In this document: in pieces, positions 38,908 through 52,254 of the stretch
How positions within the stretch are numbered: position 1 is the stretch's first letter
Layout: the number at the start of each line of letters is the position of its first letter
Assembly: GCA_029948255.1 (NCBI GenBank)
Contig: JALIZF010001776.1
Span: 496,001 to 560,000, forward strand
DNA length: 64,000 bases
Origin: Telmatactis stephensoni
Taxonomy: Eukaryota > Cnidaria > Anthozoa > Actiniaria > Isophelliidae
Reading direction: 5' to 3'
Position numbers and translations under genes: made by a program
The notes under the pieces: generated by a model
The model's input: only the letters and a program-made list of their open reading frames with translations
Told to the model about the DNA's origin: nothing
Database searches by the model: none

Positions 38908-41267
38908 AGGTTTCAAGAAAAAGAAAAATGTTTTTTTAAAGATATTTATTTTTATTTTATTTATATTATTCACTTCGCCATGAAATTGCTTACATGCACA
39001 AATAAGTATATGGCAGGGCGTCCGCAACAGTGTGGCCAATTACTGCGGGCGTTAAAAGGAGGGGCGATTCAGCGTGGAATCACCCACTTACACAGGCAAC
39101 CCGCGATTGTTGTGTTTTCCTTTTTGTTTTTAGCTAAATCTAAGTTCAAATAGTTCGAAAACAAACGTCTATTGCTGCTGAAAAATTATCACGAGAAAAA
39201 AGTAAAGAAAAAGACGCAACAACTAACAGCAAAAGGACGTTTATTACGCCTAATACATACATGAAAAGCGAGCGTTTGAACTCCGTCGTAGTTTGGTGTC
39301 TTCGACAACTTCGAACTGATAATTTTTATGCCTTCAGCAGAAAAATGTTTCACTTGTTTCAGTAAGATAAATGCAGTCATAGACGTTTTCGAAAAGAAAA
39401 TAATAGAAACATGCAGCCAGAAGGTTGTTTGAGCGATTCAATTCAATTTAATTTTATTCAAACAATCGGTAATAGAAAAAAATATAATTATAATCTAGGT
39501 CCACATTTAGCGAAGCTAGTCTAGGCGGACCACATTTTTAATAAAACAGAAAAAAAATTAACTTTTATAATAGGTTTATATGAAAATATTTGTCTGGTTA
39601 ATAATTTGATGATTGATTAAGATGAATATATTTGAATATTTATTTTCAACTGAAGTTTTGAACGGGTCATGTTCAAATAATTATGTTGACCGGATCCAAA
39701 AATTTGTTTTTCTGCAGTATCAATGAAATGCTCTAAACCAAATTTTCCTGACGAACAAGTGTTGTTCTGCCATTCATAAGATTCAGGATAATGTTCAGAT
39801 GGCTCTCCGGGTTACAATTGCAGTAAAATAAAGTAAATTTTCCGGCTTTAGTTCGACAATTTCGTTCCTCAAATACTCGACACGGCTCGAGGCTGAAGCA
39901 AAGTAAGTGTTTCAAAAACAGAAACACCGTTGAGAGTCTAGGATACGATTCGTTGTTACGCAGACTGTCTGAACGAGAGTTTTTGCAGGATGTGACGGAT
40001 TTTATGCCAATACGTATCCATGCAGATCAAGAACGATAATAGTGTTGTTTTTGTACCGTACAAATTTGACTTTTCCGATTACAGTGATTACAGCACACGA
40101 CGAACGTTTGGGTTTTTGTTTATTTGAAACGGGATGCAGATTATGATTGCAAACCCACAAAGGAACTTGCATTTAAAGGTCATATCAAAGTAATCTTGCT
40201 TTTCAGATTATGACGTTTTTATCCACCCGCGGTTTTGTTTCATAGTCTCCTCCTCTTCCTCAGTCCTCCTTCATCCTCCACAAAACATTTTTGTTCGATG
40301 CCGAAGACTCCATCATTAGTTTTTAGTAATTAGTTTTTAGAAATTATTAATTTCTGTGATTCCTTTGCGCTTTGATAACTCCCCATTCAGTTGTCCGCTA
40401 TTTTCTGTAAATCTTTTCGGACGGGCTACCGTAACGTGAGTCCTAAAGGGGAGGGGGGCGATAGTTCATTGTAGCATGAAAACCATGCAGTAATTATAGG
40501 TAATCATACGGTTTCAAGTTCAATTTGGTATAAATTTGCATAAGTGCAATTTTCAAAGATGATCAAAATTGCATGAGCCCGTAGGGCGAGTGTAAATTAA
40601 TTCCAAATTGAACGAGAACGTGCACGAAGTTTGAATATGAAATCCGTTTTATGTAAGGTTGCATTTATAATTGAGTGACGTGAAGTGATAAGTTTTTAGA
40701 AATTAGTCGCTCGAACTCAAATCAAATGATAAATTATAATTTGTAATAATGTTTAAAGGACCATTTTGGTGAAAATTTGGTGAAAATTCGGTAACAGTTG
40801 CAATTTCCTTGATTTCATTAATTTATAGGGCCTAAATATTCACCAAACAAAATGGTGTCCTCATTTTCAAAAGAGAAAGGTAATAATAATTACTAAAATA
40901 TTTTGGCATCTGAATTGAAGTAGGTTACTTTTATGTACTCAAACCAAGTGTTCCTTTTACTTTTGAACTAAAATTCCCCTACAGCAATTAACTTGAGAAG
41001 CAGACTGAATTTAAGGATATTCATCGTTATAGAGTTTCCACTTAGAAGTATTAGTTTTCCAATTTTTTTAAATAAAGTCACATTTGTAATCATGTTTAAA
41101 AGGCCATTTTTGTGAAAACAGAGTCAAAAATTTGGTAGGATTAGTTTCCAATGTTGACCGATTTTGGTCAGTTGCTTATTAATATTCGATCAGTTTTGGA
41201 GAGTACACTTGACCGTTTTGACTGTAATTAGGTGGATTTAGGCAAAGTCACGTTTGACGTTTATTGT

Positions 41268-42164
41268 TCATTGTCGACACCAAAGACCTCGCAATAGCTG
41301 AATAACAACCTTACGCATCTCTTGTATTCTCCAGAAATAGATGACAGGGTTAATTGAGCTGTTCATCATCACAACAGTGTTTACTATAGCTTGTGCAAAC
41401 AATAAATCTTTTTCTTGGTAATTTCCAAGGATGAGTGTCGCAATTAAAGTAAATAAAAGAGCACAATAACACACAACGAATATACCAATGATATAATACA
41501 TGGTATTGACCGATTTTCTGTATCTCGGAATGCTTATGCTCGACGATATTGATACTTGCCGGGCCCGAAGATTGTGAACAATTTGGGAGGTTTTCACCAT
41601 CAAAACTATTGTAACCAATATGATGAAGAATTTCACACACAGACCAAATATCTCCAAGTCCATGATCGCTTCCACTGTGGAGAGAAGGACACTCCAAGAT
41701 GCAGCAATAAGCCAAATCATTATGACAGCTATATAAGATCGCTTGGATGTGACCAGATCTTGGTATCGCAAATGCAAGTAGACGGCAAGAAATCGATCGA
41801 TAGTGATGGCCAATATGGTGAGAAATGATCCATTTATCAACAACGGGGAAATTCGCAATATTATTTGAGAGCTGATGATCCCCAAGGAGGGGTTTTTGAT
41901 CATCTGAGCTAAGACGAAAGAGCTATACGCCGGCTGCACCACAAGACCAACCCCAAAGTCGGAGATAGCCAGACTGAGAATAAGTATGTTTGAAGGTTTT
42001 CGTAAGGACGACGACTTGACAAAAGTCAGGATGATCAAGACATTTAAAAAGGTCGCCAGGAAAGACCCTAGAAAATTAATGACAATCATAGATATATTGA
42101 AGTTTCGAAAGTGAACGTCTGTTTGCATGTAGTCAATCACGTAGTTTGTTGCCGTTCCGTTCAT
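41268..42164 (-). CDS. Rhodopsin-class GPCR, copy 2 (intact, intronless)
   Basis: 298 residues from the ATG at 42164. Almost identical to copy 1, with the same motifs (LAISDFG, DRF, FVVCYCA, NPVIY). Differences are mostly conservative (VND to VID near the N-terminus, a few in TM3, TM4 and the third intracellular loop). The C-terminus differs more (RKVVIQLLRGLWC against RRVVYALLRSVCC). No frame break. A recent duplicate, probably functional. Confidence 0.92.
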   Translation of the reverse strand: MNGTATNYVIDYMQTDVHFRNFNISMIVINFLGSFLATFLNVLIILTFVKSSSLRKPSNILILSLAISDFGVGLVVQPAYSSFVLAQMIKNPSLGIISSQIILRISPLLINGSFLTILAITIDRFLAVYLHLRYQDLVTSKRSYIAVIMIWLIAASWSVLLSTVEAIMDLEIFGLCVKFFIILVTIVLMVKTSQIVHNLRARQVSISSSISIPRYRKSVNTMYYIIGIFVVCYCALLFTLIATLILGNYQEKDLLFAQAIVNTVVMMNSSINPVIYFWRIQEMRKVVIQLLRGLWCRQ

Positions 42165-42239
42165 GTTGTAAATTTCATTCCAGATGCCCTCCAACTAATG
42201 TTGATCTTGACTGAATGACAATTGTTTTGTGGACGTCTG

Positions 42240-42247
42240 TTTTAATA
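42240..42247 (-). promoter_or_regulatory. TATA-like box of GPCR copy 2
   Basis: TATTAAAA (minus strand), 76 bp upstream of the ATG, in the same conserved block as copy 1. Confidence 0.6.
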
Positions 42248-45200
42248 GGGTGCTCCAAGAAATGAGGTAGCTGAGTAGCCGCGCTTAGTTTTGACTGTAA
42301 CCTGGTGATGTTAGAGCCATATCTATTTAACTGCACTTATAGCCTGATATGAACATGATATACACAATAAAGTACTCACCGGCCAAGACGAAGAAACTGA
42401 GACAACATAAGATGAGCGCGACTGGATTAATTCGCTATAAATAAAATTGAAAGCGGCTTTTTTCAAGTCTCAATAATTTATTCCTACATTGTTTCAATTT
42501 CTTTTCCTTGGCGTGTGGTCAAACACTTGTCTGGAACTCACTGAAAACGAGAGATATTTTAGAAAAAAACCTGTTTTCATCATTCCGCTTTGTTTACCGG
42601 TGACAAGGTGTCGGTGATTGATCTTAAATTATAATCAGCTTCATTATCATTGTTTTACACTTATCCTCAGCCTTTTATACTAATCCTTAATACAATAAAG
42701 GAATTTAAAAGTTACAGTAAACAAAATTGCATGTCATTTTAAAATCAGCTGGAAGTACCAGCGGTTAACTATATTGGTTACCCAGCGTGTTTTGGGAGTT
42801 TTCTCGCAGTTGCAAACTTAACCGCTTTACTTTCCAGCGAAAGTAATTTTTGGCATGATGTTTGATTAATGGTCTATAGTCATAGATAGATAAACAGTCG
42901 ATTCATGAGATGGATTTCCTGTTTTTACTTTAAGCTATTAGTTATAGTGATTAAGTAGCTTGTGGGTAGTCAATTTACTTAACCTTAACCGTCTGCTTGA
43001 CCAATGCAAAAAAAGGATGTTTCTAGCAGTCTAAAATGGCAATTTCTCAGTTTCAAACCAGATTCTTACAAAAACCTTAATACAGCTAAACTGCCTATAT
43101 TCTTTAGCAAAAATAAAATGCTACAGTTCATCCTTTAATTAGTGACGAATACACAGCTATAGCCTTGGGCACTAATCCTCGACCATAAGCGCCCCTTTCT
43201 CAATCAAGCTTGACGATGGCGGAGATGTGTTTGATGCGGGGATTCTGTCTTTAGGTTATCAATTTGTAGAATGAAAAGTGCAACTGCAGTCGATAAAAAT
43301 CCACTCCGAGACACTTAAGTTAAATTCAAAAAAGAGATTGGTATTGCATGTAATCCATGCGAAATGTTGCAATGTAAGACAGCAAACAGTCATTACTGAA
43401 CTACTAAGTCGATTACTGATGTGTTGAAATGACTCTCGGTCTTTCGTAAATCGCATTTAGTTTCAAGCTAGCCGGCTATCAAATTATCTCGGGAAGAGTA
43501 TATCAAGAACAAGTGCAAACGGATCAGTCGATAGTTTTTGACTTGTTTTGTTGATGAATCTAAAAATATCCACAGTATTTGAAATCACAATGAAGAGCAA
43601 AGACATTGCACATCGGTGTTTTGGTTTTTCCAAAATATGTTTCAAGTGTTTTTTCTGAAGATCGTATCAGTGTCGAAATGTAAGGCACAATCTTGTTCAA
43701 TTTCAATGAATCATTCATGAAGGTGATACAGGAGCGTGCATTATTATTTTTAAGCCTTGCTGTCTCGGTAAATCTCATGGATGTCTATTTTGAAGTCAAC
43801 TAAGTCTAATGGAGATCGTTTCACTTTCACTCCAACGAATCTTTCCATAACAGATATTAATGCACGTAGACTTCAAATGCTATCAGCTTATTCAAGCAAA
43901 TTGTCTTTTATTCAGTTCTGCTTATCTGACTATCTCTGAACGATTTGCCTGCTTTTTTAGTAACGAATGCTTTTAGGCGATTTTTATGCAACTGGGTTCA
44001 AAAAGGTGGTTCTTGAAATTCGTACAAACAAACAAGCTCTTTGCCGTGCGGACATTAGGACTCCTATCTCATTGAAAAGCCTATTTTGTAATAATAATCT
44101 TATTGCCATTGTATTCTTCTATGTTTACTTTGACTATGACACCCCAACTTATACATTTTGTTAAGTGAAATGACTCCAGGATAAAATAAAACTTAAACTG
44201 CCCGTCGGGTATGACTGCTTTTGTTTTTCATTCATGAATTATTCCTCTGGAGAAATTTTATTGCCACTTTTGCGGAAGTGTTAGAAAAGATTTATTAAAA
44301 TGAGGGATATTAAAAGAAAATACTTCCTCCGGAATCCAAGTAGGATTTGAGTCATGATATATGTGTTTTGGTGTAGAATCCCATAGCATCTTTTCTATTT
44401 GCTTGTATTAAGTTTCAAGAAAAAGAAAAATATTTTTTCAAAGATATTGACGGTAAAAGGAGGAGGGATCATTCAGCGTGGAATCGCCCACTTACACAGT
44501 AATACACAATAGGTATTGCATTTTTTTATTTGCTTGTATTAGGTTTCAAGAAAAAGAAAAATATTCTTTTTTCAAAGATATTGACGGTAAAAGGAGGAGG
44601 GATGATTCAGCGTGGAATCACCCACTTACACAGGTAGCCCGCGATTGTTGTGTTTTCCTTTTTGTTTTTAGCTAAATCTAAGTTCAAATAGTTCGAAAAC
44701 AAACGCCGTCTATTGCTGCTAAAAAATTATCACGAGAAAAAAGTAAAGAAAAAGACGCAACAACTAACAGCAAAAGGACGTTTATTACGCCTAATACATA
44801 CATGAAAAGCGAGCGTTTGAACTCCGTCGTAGTTTGGTGTCTTTGACAACTTCGAACTGATAATTTTTATGCCTTCAGTAGGAAAATGTTTACTTGTTTC
44901 AATAATATAAATGCAGTCACAGACGTTTTCGAAAAGAAAACAATAGAAACATGCAGTCCAGAAGGTTTGTTTGAGCGATTTATTTTCAACTGAAGTTTTG
45001 AACGAGTCATGTTCAAATAATTATGTTGACGGGATCTAAAAAAACTCACTGTAAAAAGGCGCTAAAAACATAACAAAGCAGCAATAGTAGAAAACTATTA
45101 CCATGTTTTGATACCAGGGTTTTGATTGGTGGGGATACAGGACTTTCGACTTAACTTATTTTTTTCTGCAGTATCAATGAAATGCTCTAAACCAAATTTT

Positions 45201-47700
45201 CCTGACGACTGAACAAGTGTTGTTTTGCCATTCATGAGATCCAGGATAATTTCGCGAGGCTGAAGCAAAGTAAGTCGGTTTGCAAGCAGATAATTTTCAT
45301 TCACGACTACAGCTTCATTCTCATTCGCTGGCTATTTTTGTGTAATTGCTGTTAAATGGTTTGCTGTCACTTTGAAAAACATGGCCAAAATCGGCTCTAT
45401 TTAATTTTTTTCATGTCCGCTATGGAATCAAGGAAAATTCATTTCCCGATTCGAGAATTCCATGTTGAATTTCACTCGAAAAAAACCCCGATATTATATA
45501 CATCATTTTTCTGGTGAAATTCAACGTGCAATTCCCTGGTCATCCAATGAGTCAGTTTCCTATATAGCTAAGTAATATCCGCGGGAGGGATATGCTCTCG
45601 TTTAGTCCGCCTACGTAGCAGCGACACGATTCGCGTTCTAACTTCTTTCTTATTTTGAAAAGACGTTTGTGATTAGCTAAAGTAACGTTGCTTCCCATTG
45701 GGTATTTCCATAGAAAGCTACTCACGTGGTTTTGGCGCGAAAAGATATCCAATAAGAAACGGCGGTAAAATGACTTTTACGAATTAGCAGATTACAAGTG
45801 TCTTTTCAAAACCAGAAACACCGGTGAGAGTCTAGAATACGATTCGTCGTTACGCAGACGGACTGAACGAGAGTTTTCTCGGATGTGACACAGGTTATGC
45901 CAATACGTATCCATGCAGATCAAGAGTGATAATAGGGTTGTTTTTGTACCGTAAAAATCTGATATTTCCGATTACGGTGATTACAGCACACGACAAGGGT
46001 TTTTTTTAATATTTGAAACGGGATGCAGATTATGATCGCAAACCCGCAAAGGAACTACATTTAAAGATCATTTTCGGATGTGCCGCAGGTTATGCCAATA
46101 CGTATCCATGCAGATCAAGAGCGATAGTACAATGAGGGTTGTTTTTGTATCGTACAAATTTGACTTTTCCGATTAAAATGATTACAGCACACGATAAACG
46201 ATTGTTATTTTTGATTTGAAGTGGGATTGCAGATTATGATCGCAAACCCGCAAAGGAACTACACTTCAAGATAATATCAAAGTAATCTTGCTTTTCAGAT
46301 TATGACGTTTTTATCCACCCGCGGTTTTGTTTCATAGTTTCCTCCTCCTCTTGCTCCTCCTCCTCCTCCTTCAGAATCAAAGTAAGATTTTGAACCATGA
46401 TATATGTATGGAAGGAAAACTTGTGTCAAATAGCGCTGCTTGCAAACATTAGATTACGACTGCTATATTTTGTCGTAACACTTAAAACATCGCTAGATTT
46501 TACCTTTATTAAGGGTGATGTTCCACAGAATATTTTTCGTTTGATGCCGAAGACTCCATCGATGAGTTTTTAGTAATAAGTTTTTAGAAATTAGTAATTT
46601 CTGTGATTCCTTTGCGCTTTGATATAATTCCTTATCCAGTTGTCCGCTATTTTCTGTAAATCTTTTCGGACGGGCTACCATAAAGTGAGTCCTAAAGGGG
46701 AGGGGGACGATAGTTCATTGTAGCATGAAAACCATGCAGTAAGTATAGGTAATTATACGGTTTCAAGTTCAATTTGGAATAAGTTTGCATAAGTGCAATT
46801 TTCAAAGATGATCAAAATTGCATGAGCCCGTAGAGCGAGTGTAAATTAATTCCAAATTGAACGAGAACGTGCATGAAGTTTGAATATGAAATCCGTTTAT
46901 ATTCGGTTGGTGCGCTATGCAAAAAAATTGTCGCGATCCACCTTAATTCAGTCCACTGTTCAGTATTTGCTGTATCGTTGAAGGAAACCGCATAACTAGC
47001 GATATGAATCGAGAAGACGAGCACGGGATACAATTATATTATTTTATGTAAGGTTGCATTTATAATTAAAATGACGTGAAGTGATAAGTTTTTAGAAATT
47101 AGTCGCTCGAACTCTATGTTGATTTTAAAAATGCAAGTTTCAAAGCAAATAATAAATTCAAATTTGTAATAATGTTTAAAGGACCATTTTGGTGAAAATT
47201 TGGTGAAAATTCGGTAGCAGTTGAAACTTGCTTGATCCAATTTTTCTATAGGGCCTAAATAATTATCAAGCAAAATTTTTTCCTCATTTTCAAAAGAGAA
47301 AGGTAATAATAATCACTAAAATATTTTGGCAGCTAAATTGAAGTAGGTTACTTTTATGTACTCAAACAAGTGTTCCTTTTACTTTTGAACTAAAATTCCT
47401 CTTCAACAATTAACTTAAGAAGCAGACTGAATTTAAGGATATTCATCGTTATAGAGTTTCCACTTAGAAGTATTAGTTTTCCAATCAGTTCTTTAAATAA
47501 AGTCACATTTGTAATAATGCTTAAAAGGCCATTTTGGTGAAATTGTAGTCAGAAATTTGGAAGAATGAGTTTCAAATTTTGACCGATTTTGGTCAGTTTC
47601 TTTTTAATATTCGATCAGTTTTGGAGAGTACACTTGACAGTTTTGACTGTAATTAGATGGATTTAGTCAAAGTCACGTTTGACGTTTCTTGTTCATTGTC
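42248..47700. other. Intergenic part of unit B
   Basis: No gene recognised. A 65-codon frame at 43967-44164 has a counterpart in unit D (56232-56462) but is broken in unit C, so it is not treated as a gene. Near 45910 and 46090 a segment with CGTATCCATGCAGATCAAGA is duplicated. Confidence 0.55.
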
Positions 47701-47735
47701 GACACCAAAGACCTCGCAACATCTTAACAACAACC

Positions 47736-48590
47736 TTACGCATCTCTTGTAATTCTCCAGAAATAGATGACAGGGTTAATTGAGCTGTTCAACATCACAA
47801 CAGTGTTTACTATAGCTTGTGCAAACAATAAATCTTTTTCTTGGTAATTTCCAAGGATGAGTGTCGCAACTAAAGTAAATAAAAGAGCACAATAACACAC
47901 AACGAATATACCAATGATATAATACATGGTATTGACCGATTTCTTGTATCTCGGAATGCTTATGCTCGACGATAATGATACTTCCCGGGCTTGAAGATTG
48001 TGAACAATTCGAGAGATTTTCACCATCAAAACTATTGTAACCAATATGATGAAGAATTTCACAGACAGACCAAATATCTCCAAGTCGATGTTCGCTTCCA
48101 CTGTGGAGAGAAGGACACTCCAAGATGCAGCAATAACCCAAATCATTATGACAGCTATATAAGATCGCTCGGTTGTGACCAGATCTTGGTATCGTAAATG
48201 CAAGTAGACGGCAAGAAATCGATCGATAGTGATGGCCAATATGGTGAGAAATGATCCATTTATCAACAACGGAGAAGTTCGGAATATTATTTGAGAGCTG
48301 ATGATCCCCAAGGAGGGGTTTTTGATCATCTGAGCTAAGACGAAAGAGCTATACGCCGGCTGCACCACAAGACCAACCCCAAAGTCGGAGATAGCCAGAC
48401 TAAGAATAAGTATGTTTGAAGGTTTTCGTAAGGACGACGACTTGACAAAAGTCAGGATGATCAAGACATTTAAAAAGGTCGCCAGGAAAGACCCTAGAAA
48501 ATTAATGACAATCATAGATATATTGAAGTTTCGAAAGTGAACGTCTGTTTGCATGTAGTCAATCACGTAGTTTGTTGCCGTTCCGTTCAT
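47736..48590 (-). CDS. Rhodopsin-class GPCR, copy 3 (frameshift after TM7, shortened C-tail)
   Basis: 284 residues from ATG 48590. All seven membrane segments and the motifs SDFG, DRF, FVVCYCA and NPVIYFWRI are intact. A single extra A at about 47751 (CTTGTAATTCTCC, where the sisters have CTTGTATTCTCC) shifts the frame directly after TM7, replacing helix 8 and the tail with TRDA and a stop. The old tail is still readable in another frame down to about 47700. It may be a receptor with an altered tail, an early pseudogene, or a base-call error. Confidence 0.75.
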   Translation of the reverse strand: MNGTATNYVIDYMQTDVHFRNFNISMIVINFLGSFLATFLNVLIILTFVKSSSLRKPSNILILSLAISDFGVGLVVQPAYSSFVLAQMIKNPSLGIISSQIIFRTSPLLINGSFLTILAITIDRFLAVYLHLRYQDLVTTERSYIAVIMIWVIAASWSVLLSTVEANIDLEIFGLSVKFFIILVTIVLMVKISRIVHNLQAREVSLSSSISIPRYKKSVNTMYYIIGIFVVCYCALLFTLVATLILGNYQEKDLLFAQAIVNTVVMLNSSINPVIYFWRITRDA

Positions 48591-48665
48591 GTTGTAAATT
48601 TCAGCCTAGATGCCCTCAAAGTAATGTTGATCTTGACCGAATGACAATTGTTTTGTGGACGTCTG

Positions 48666-48673
48666 TTTTAATA
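48666..48673 (-). promoter_or_regulatory. TATA-like box of GPCR copy 3
   Basis: TATTAAAA (minus strand), again 76 bp from the ATG. Confidence 0.6.
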
Positions 48674-51600
48674 GGGTGCTCCAAGAAATTAGCAAGCTGA
48701 GTAGCCACGCTTGCATGTGATATAAAATTCTGTGTTAGGTGCCAATGGTTAAGTAAAATGGTTAACCGGGGTGTTTTTGCCAAGATAATTTTTCACTCAG
48801 TTGTAAACTTAACCGCTTTACTTTCAGCATCCTGGCAGCGGAAAGAAAGAGACATTTTTGGCATTATGTTTCGCGCTTTAGTGGTCTATAGTCATAGATA
48901 ACAGTCGAAATGGATTTCCTATTTTCATTTGAGCTGTTTTTTACGGTGTCAAGTATCTTGCGATCTACTTAACCATAACCGTCTGCTTGACCAATGCAAA
49001 AAACGATTGTTCTAGCAGTCTAAAATGGCAATTTATCAGTTTCAAACCAGATTCTTATGAAAACCTTAAGACAGCTAAACTGCCTATATATATTCTTTAG
49101 AAAATATTAAGTGCTACAGTTCATCCTTTTATTCAGTAGTGAAGATTAAACAGCTACAGCCTTGGACACCAATCCTCGACCACTTCACTCTATAAGCGCC
49201 CCTCAACCTCATTCAAGTGTTGGTGAAGAACTCCAACTCCAACACGGCTATCTTTCTCAAGCTACCCAACATTGAAGATGGGGAAAGATGTGTTCGATGG
49301 AATTCTGTCTGTAGCTTATCAATTTTTAGAATAAAAATACAACTGTACGTAGTCGATAAAAATCCACTCCGAGACACTGAGTTTAATTCAAAAAGAGATT
49401 GGTATTGTAATCCATGCGAAATGTTGCAATGTAAGACAGCAAACAGTCATTACTGACTAGTTTCAAGCTGGCTATCAAATTTGATTTCGGGAAGAGTATA
49501 TTACTGAAAAACAAGTGCAAACTGATCAGTCGAGAGTTTCTGACTTGATGTTGAAGCTGAAAATATGTGCAGTGTTTGAAATCGCAATGAAGAGCAAAGT
49601 TATTGCACATATTTCATTCTTCCACAATATATTTCAAGTGTTAATTTTTTTTGGAAGATCGCATCAGATTGGAAATGTATACCACGATGTTGTTCAACTT
49701 CAATGAATCATTCATGACGGTGAAACAGGAATGTGCATCTTTAAGCCTCCTGTCTCGGTAAATCTCAGAAATGTCAATTTTTTTAAGTCAACCAAATGCG
49801 AGATCTCGTTTCACTTTCACTCCAACGAATCTTCTCATAACAGATATTAATGCACGTAGACTTCAAATGCTATCAGCTTATTCAAGCAAATTATCACTGA
49901 ACGATTTGCCTGCTTTTTTAGCCGTAACGAATGCTTTAAGGCGATTTTGCTTTAAGAGGGTTCCTCTTGAAATGCGTACAAACGAATAAGCTCTTTCTCT
50001 TAATAATTACATGCCGACTCCTATCTCATTGAAAAGCCTACTTTGTAATAGTAATTTTATTGGCATTGTATTCTTCTATGTGTAAATTGACTATGACAAA
50101 CTAAGTGTTAAATTATTAAATAAAATGACTGTAGGACAAATCTTTCTTAGATAAAACTTAAATTGCCCGTTGGGTATGATTGCTTTTGTTTTACCATCAT
50201 GAATTATTCGTCTTGTGAATTTTTTTGTTTTTGTTTTTTATGCGACTTTTGCGAAATTGTTTTGAAAAGATTAATTAAATTGATATGAAAAGAAAATATT
50301 TTCTCCGGAATCCAGTAGATTTGAGTCATGATATCTGCATGTATAACAAGGGCCCGGATGTCATGTTGAAAGACGATTAGCATTAACCCAGAGTTAAATC
50401 TAAAGAAAACCATTCATTCAACCCAGGATTAGAGTTAAGAGGATATTTTCAATGACGAGCAATAATGGCGAAAAGTGCCAAAAACTAGACCTTCGTGCGA
50501 GTTTTAATCCAAATTTTTTTCTGGATTAACACTCAAATCCTTTTTCTACCGGTTAAAAACTTATGTACCAAGATAAAATACCTGTTTAAAACGGCTAGCT
50601 TTTTGAATTGCAGCTTTTTCTTGAAGTTGTGTTGGGATTAAGCTTTTTCAAGCTGAATATAAAGAAAACATACAGCAAATGAGCAAATGAAGTCCTAAAT
50701 TAAACCTCATTTTCGATCCAAATTTTCGCTTTGGATTAACACATTAATTCAACTTTCATCTGCCAATACTACTTAAAAACAACTTGAACTTTCTGACAGA
50801 AATTATTTTAGTTTTGTACAGCAGCTATATTCTTCAACTCAAGAGTTTTAGTCGTTCATTGCTCGAATGTCATATCGGGAAAGAAACTCTCGCTTATGGT
50901 CCGTTTGCGTAACAGCGTTACGATTCGTGTTCTAACGTCTTTCCTATTTTGAAAAGAAGTTTGTTATTGGCTAACCGACCAACGTTGCTTCCCATTGGGT
51001 ATTTCCATAGAAAGCTACACACGTCATTTTGGCCGCGGAAAAAACATCCAATAAGAAACGGCGGTAAAATGACTTTTACGAATTAGCAGATTACAAGTGT
51101 CTTTTCAAAACCAGAAACACCGTTGAGAGTCTAGAATAAGATTCGTCGTTACGCATACGGACTGAACGAGAGTTTTTTTTCGGCCAATACGTATCCATGC
51201 AGATCAAGAGTGATAATAGGGTTGTTTTTGTATTGTACAAATTTGAGTTTTCCGATTACAGTGATTACAGCACACGATAAACGATTGTTTTCATACATTT
51301 GAAATGGGATGCAGATTGTGATCGCAGACCCGCAAAGGAACTATATTTAAACTGAGATCATATCAAATCATTTCCAAATCTCCTCCTCCGGAATCAAAGT
51401 AAGATTAAACCACGATATATGTGTTAAGGCAAACCTGTGTCAAATAGCGCTGCTTGCAAAAAATAGCTTACGACTGCTACATTTTTCTCGTGACCGGCAC
51501 TAAAAATATCGCTAGATTTTACCTTTTATAAGAGTGATGTTCCACATAGTTTGCTCTTAACAGTTTTGGATGTCAAAAACTCCACAATTTCTGTGATTTC

Positions 51601-52254
51601 TTTTCGCTTTGATGGCTCCCCATTGTCCGCTATTATCTGCAAATCTACTCGATCGGGCTATAGTAATGTGAGTCCCGAGGGGGACTGGGATGATAGCTCG
51701 TTACAGCATGAACATCATGCTGTAAAGCCTAGTACAAGATGCTGATGAACCAATCAGCTTACAGAATTTTGTATTGTGCATGAAGATTGAATATTAAATC
51801 CCCTTTCAAAATGGTTGGTTGGCTATGAGTAAAATTTACCGTGAGCCACATTACATCAGCCACTTTCAGTATTTGCTGTGTCGTTGAAATAAACTGCATA
51901 AATAGCGGTATGAATTGACGAGACCTGTTGACCGCACACGGCGCAATTCTATTAATTTCTTTAAGGTTCCATTTATAATTAAAGTGAAGACATCGTTCGA
52001 ATAATGTTAATTTTGAAAATTCAAGTTTCACATCAAATAATAAATTCAAATTTATAATAATGTTTAAAGGGCTATTTTTGGTGAAAATTTTCAAAATTAG
52101 AAAATAGTTGAAACTTGCTTAATCTAATTTATTTATAGGACCTACATGATCATCAAGAATTTGATAAATTATTTAAAACATTAGCCGCTGCATAAGAAAA
52201 TAATATAATTCCTTATCTAGATGTAATCTTACTCAAATGAATGTTTGAAGACAT
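48674..52254. other. Intergenic part of unit C
   Basis: Duplicated non-coding DNA. It carries the empty sites for two insertions seen in unit D: TTAA at 51424-51427 and AATTAAAGTG at 51977-51986. No gene recognised. Confidence 0.6.

Larger units (their letters stand above)
38130..39110. repeat. Direct-repeat array with CACCCACTTACACAG motif
   Basis: The block GATTCAxCGTGGxATCACCC followed by ACTTACA recurs at about 38150, 38370, 38608, 38735 and 39066, alternating with CAATAGGTATTGCATC and TTTTTCAAAGATATTGACGG segments. A shorter array is in unit B (44390-44640); it is not seen in units C or D. Confidence 0.8.
35121..41267. repeat. Tandem duplication unit A (GPCR copy 1 plus flank)
   Basis: The duplicated block consists of a GPCR and the roughly 5 kb after it. 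Markers recur in order in each unit, for example AGTATTTGAAATC at 37531, 43574 and (diverged) 49571, and the AAACCAGATTCTTA motif at 37000, 43055 and 49045. Homology to the next unit's left flank starts only inside the GPCR, so the array begins here. Confidence 0.85.
36098..41267. other. Intergenic part of unit A
   Basis: No gene recognised. It holds the hairpins at 38259-38315 and 38850-38907, a direct-repeat array at 38130-39110, and AT-rich DNA. Short frames here are not conserved between units. Confidence 0.6.
41268..47700. repeat. Tandem duplication unit B (GPCR copy 2 plus flank)
   Basis: Same marker order as unit A, for example the CGCAAACCCGCAAAGGAAC motif at about 46040 and 46250 (doubled in this unit). 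Offset from unit A is about 6.1 kb. Confidence 0.85.

Noticed and set aside
43967..44164. 65-codon frame with a relative at 56232-56462
   Set aside because: Unit C has an in-frame stop and unit A lacks the start, so it does not behave like a conserved gene.
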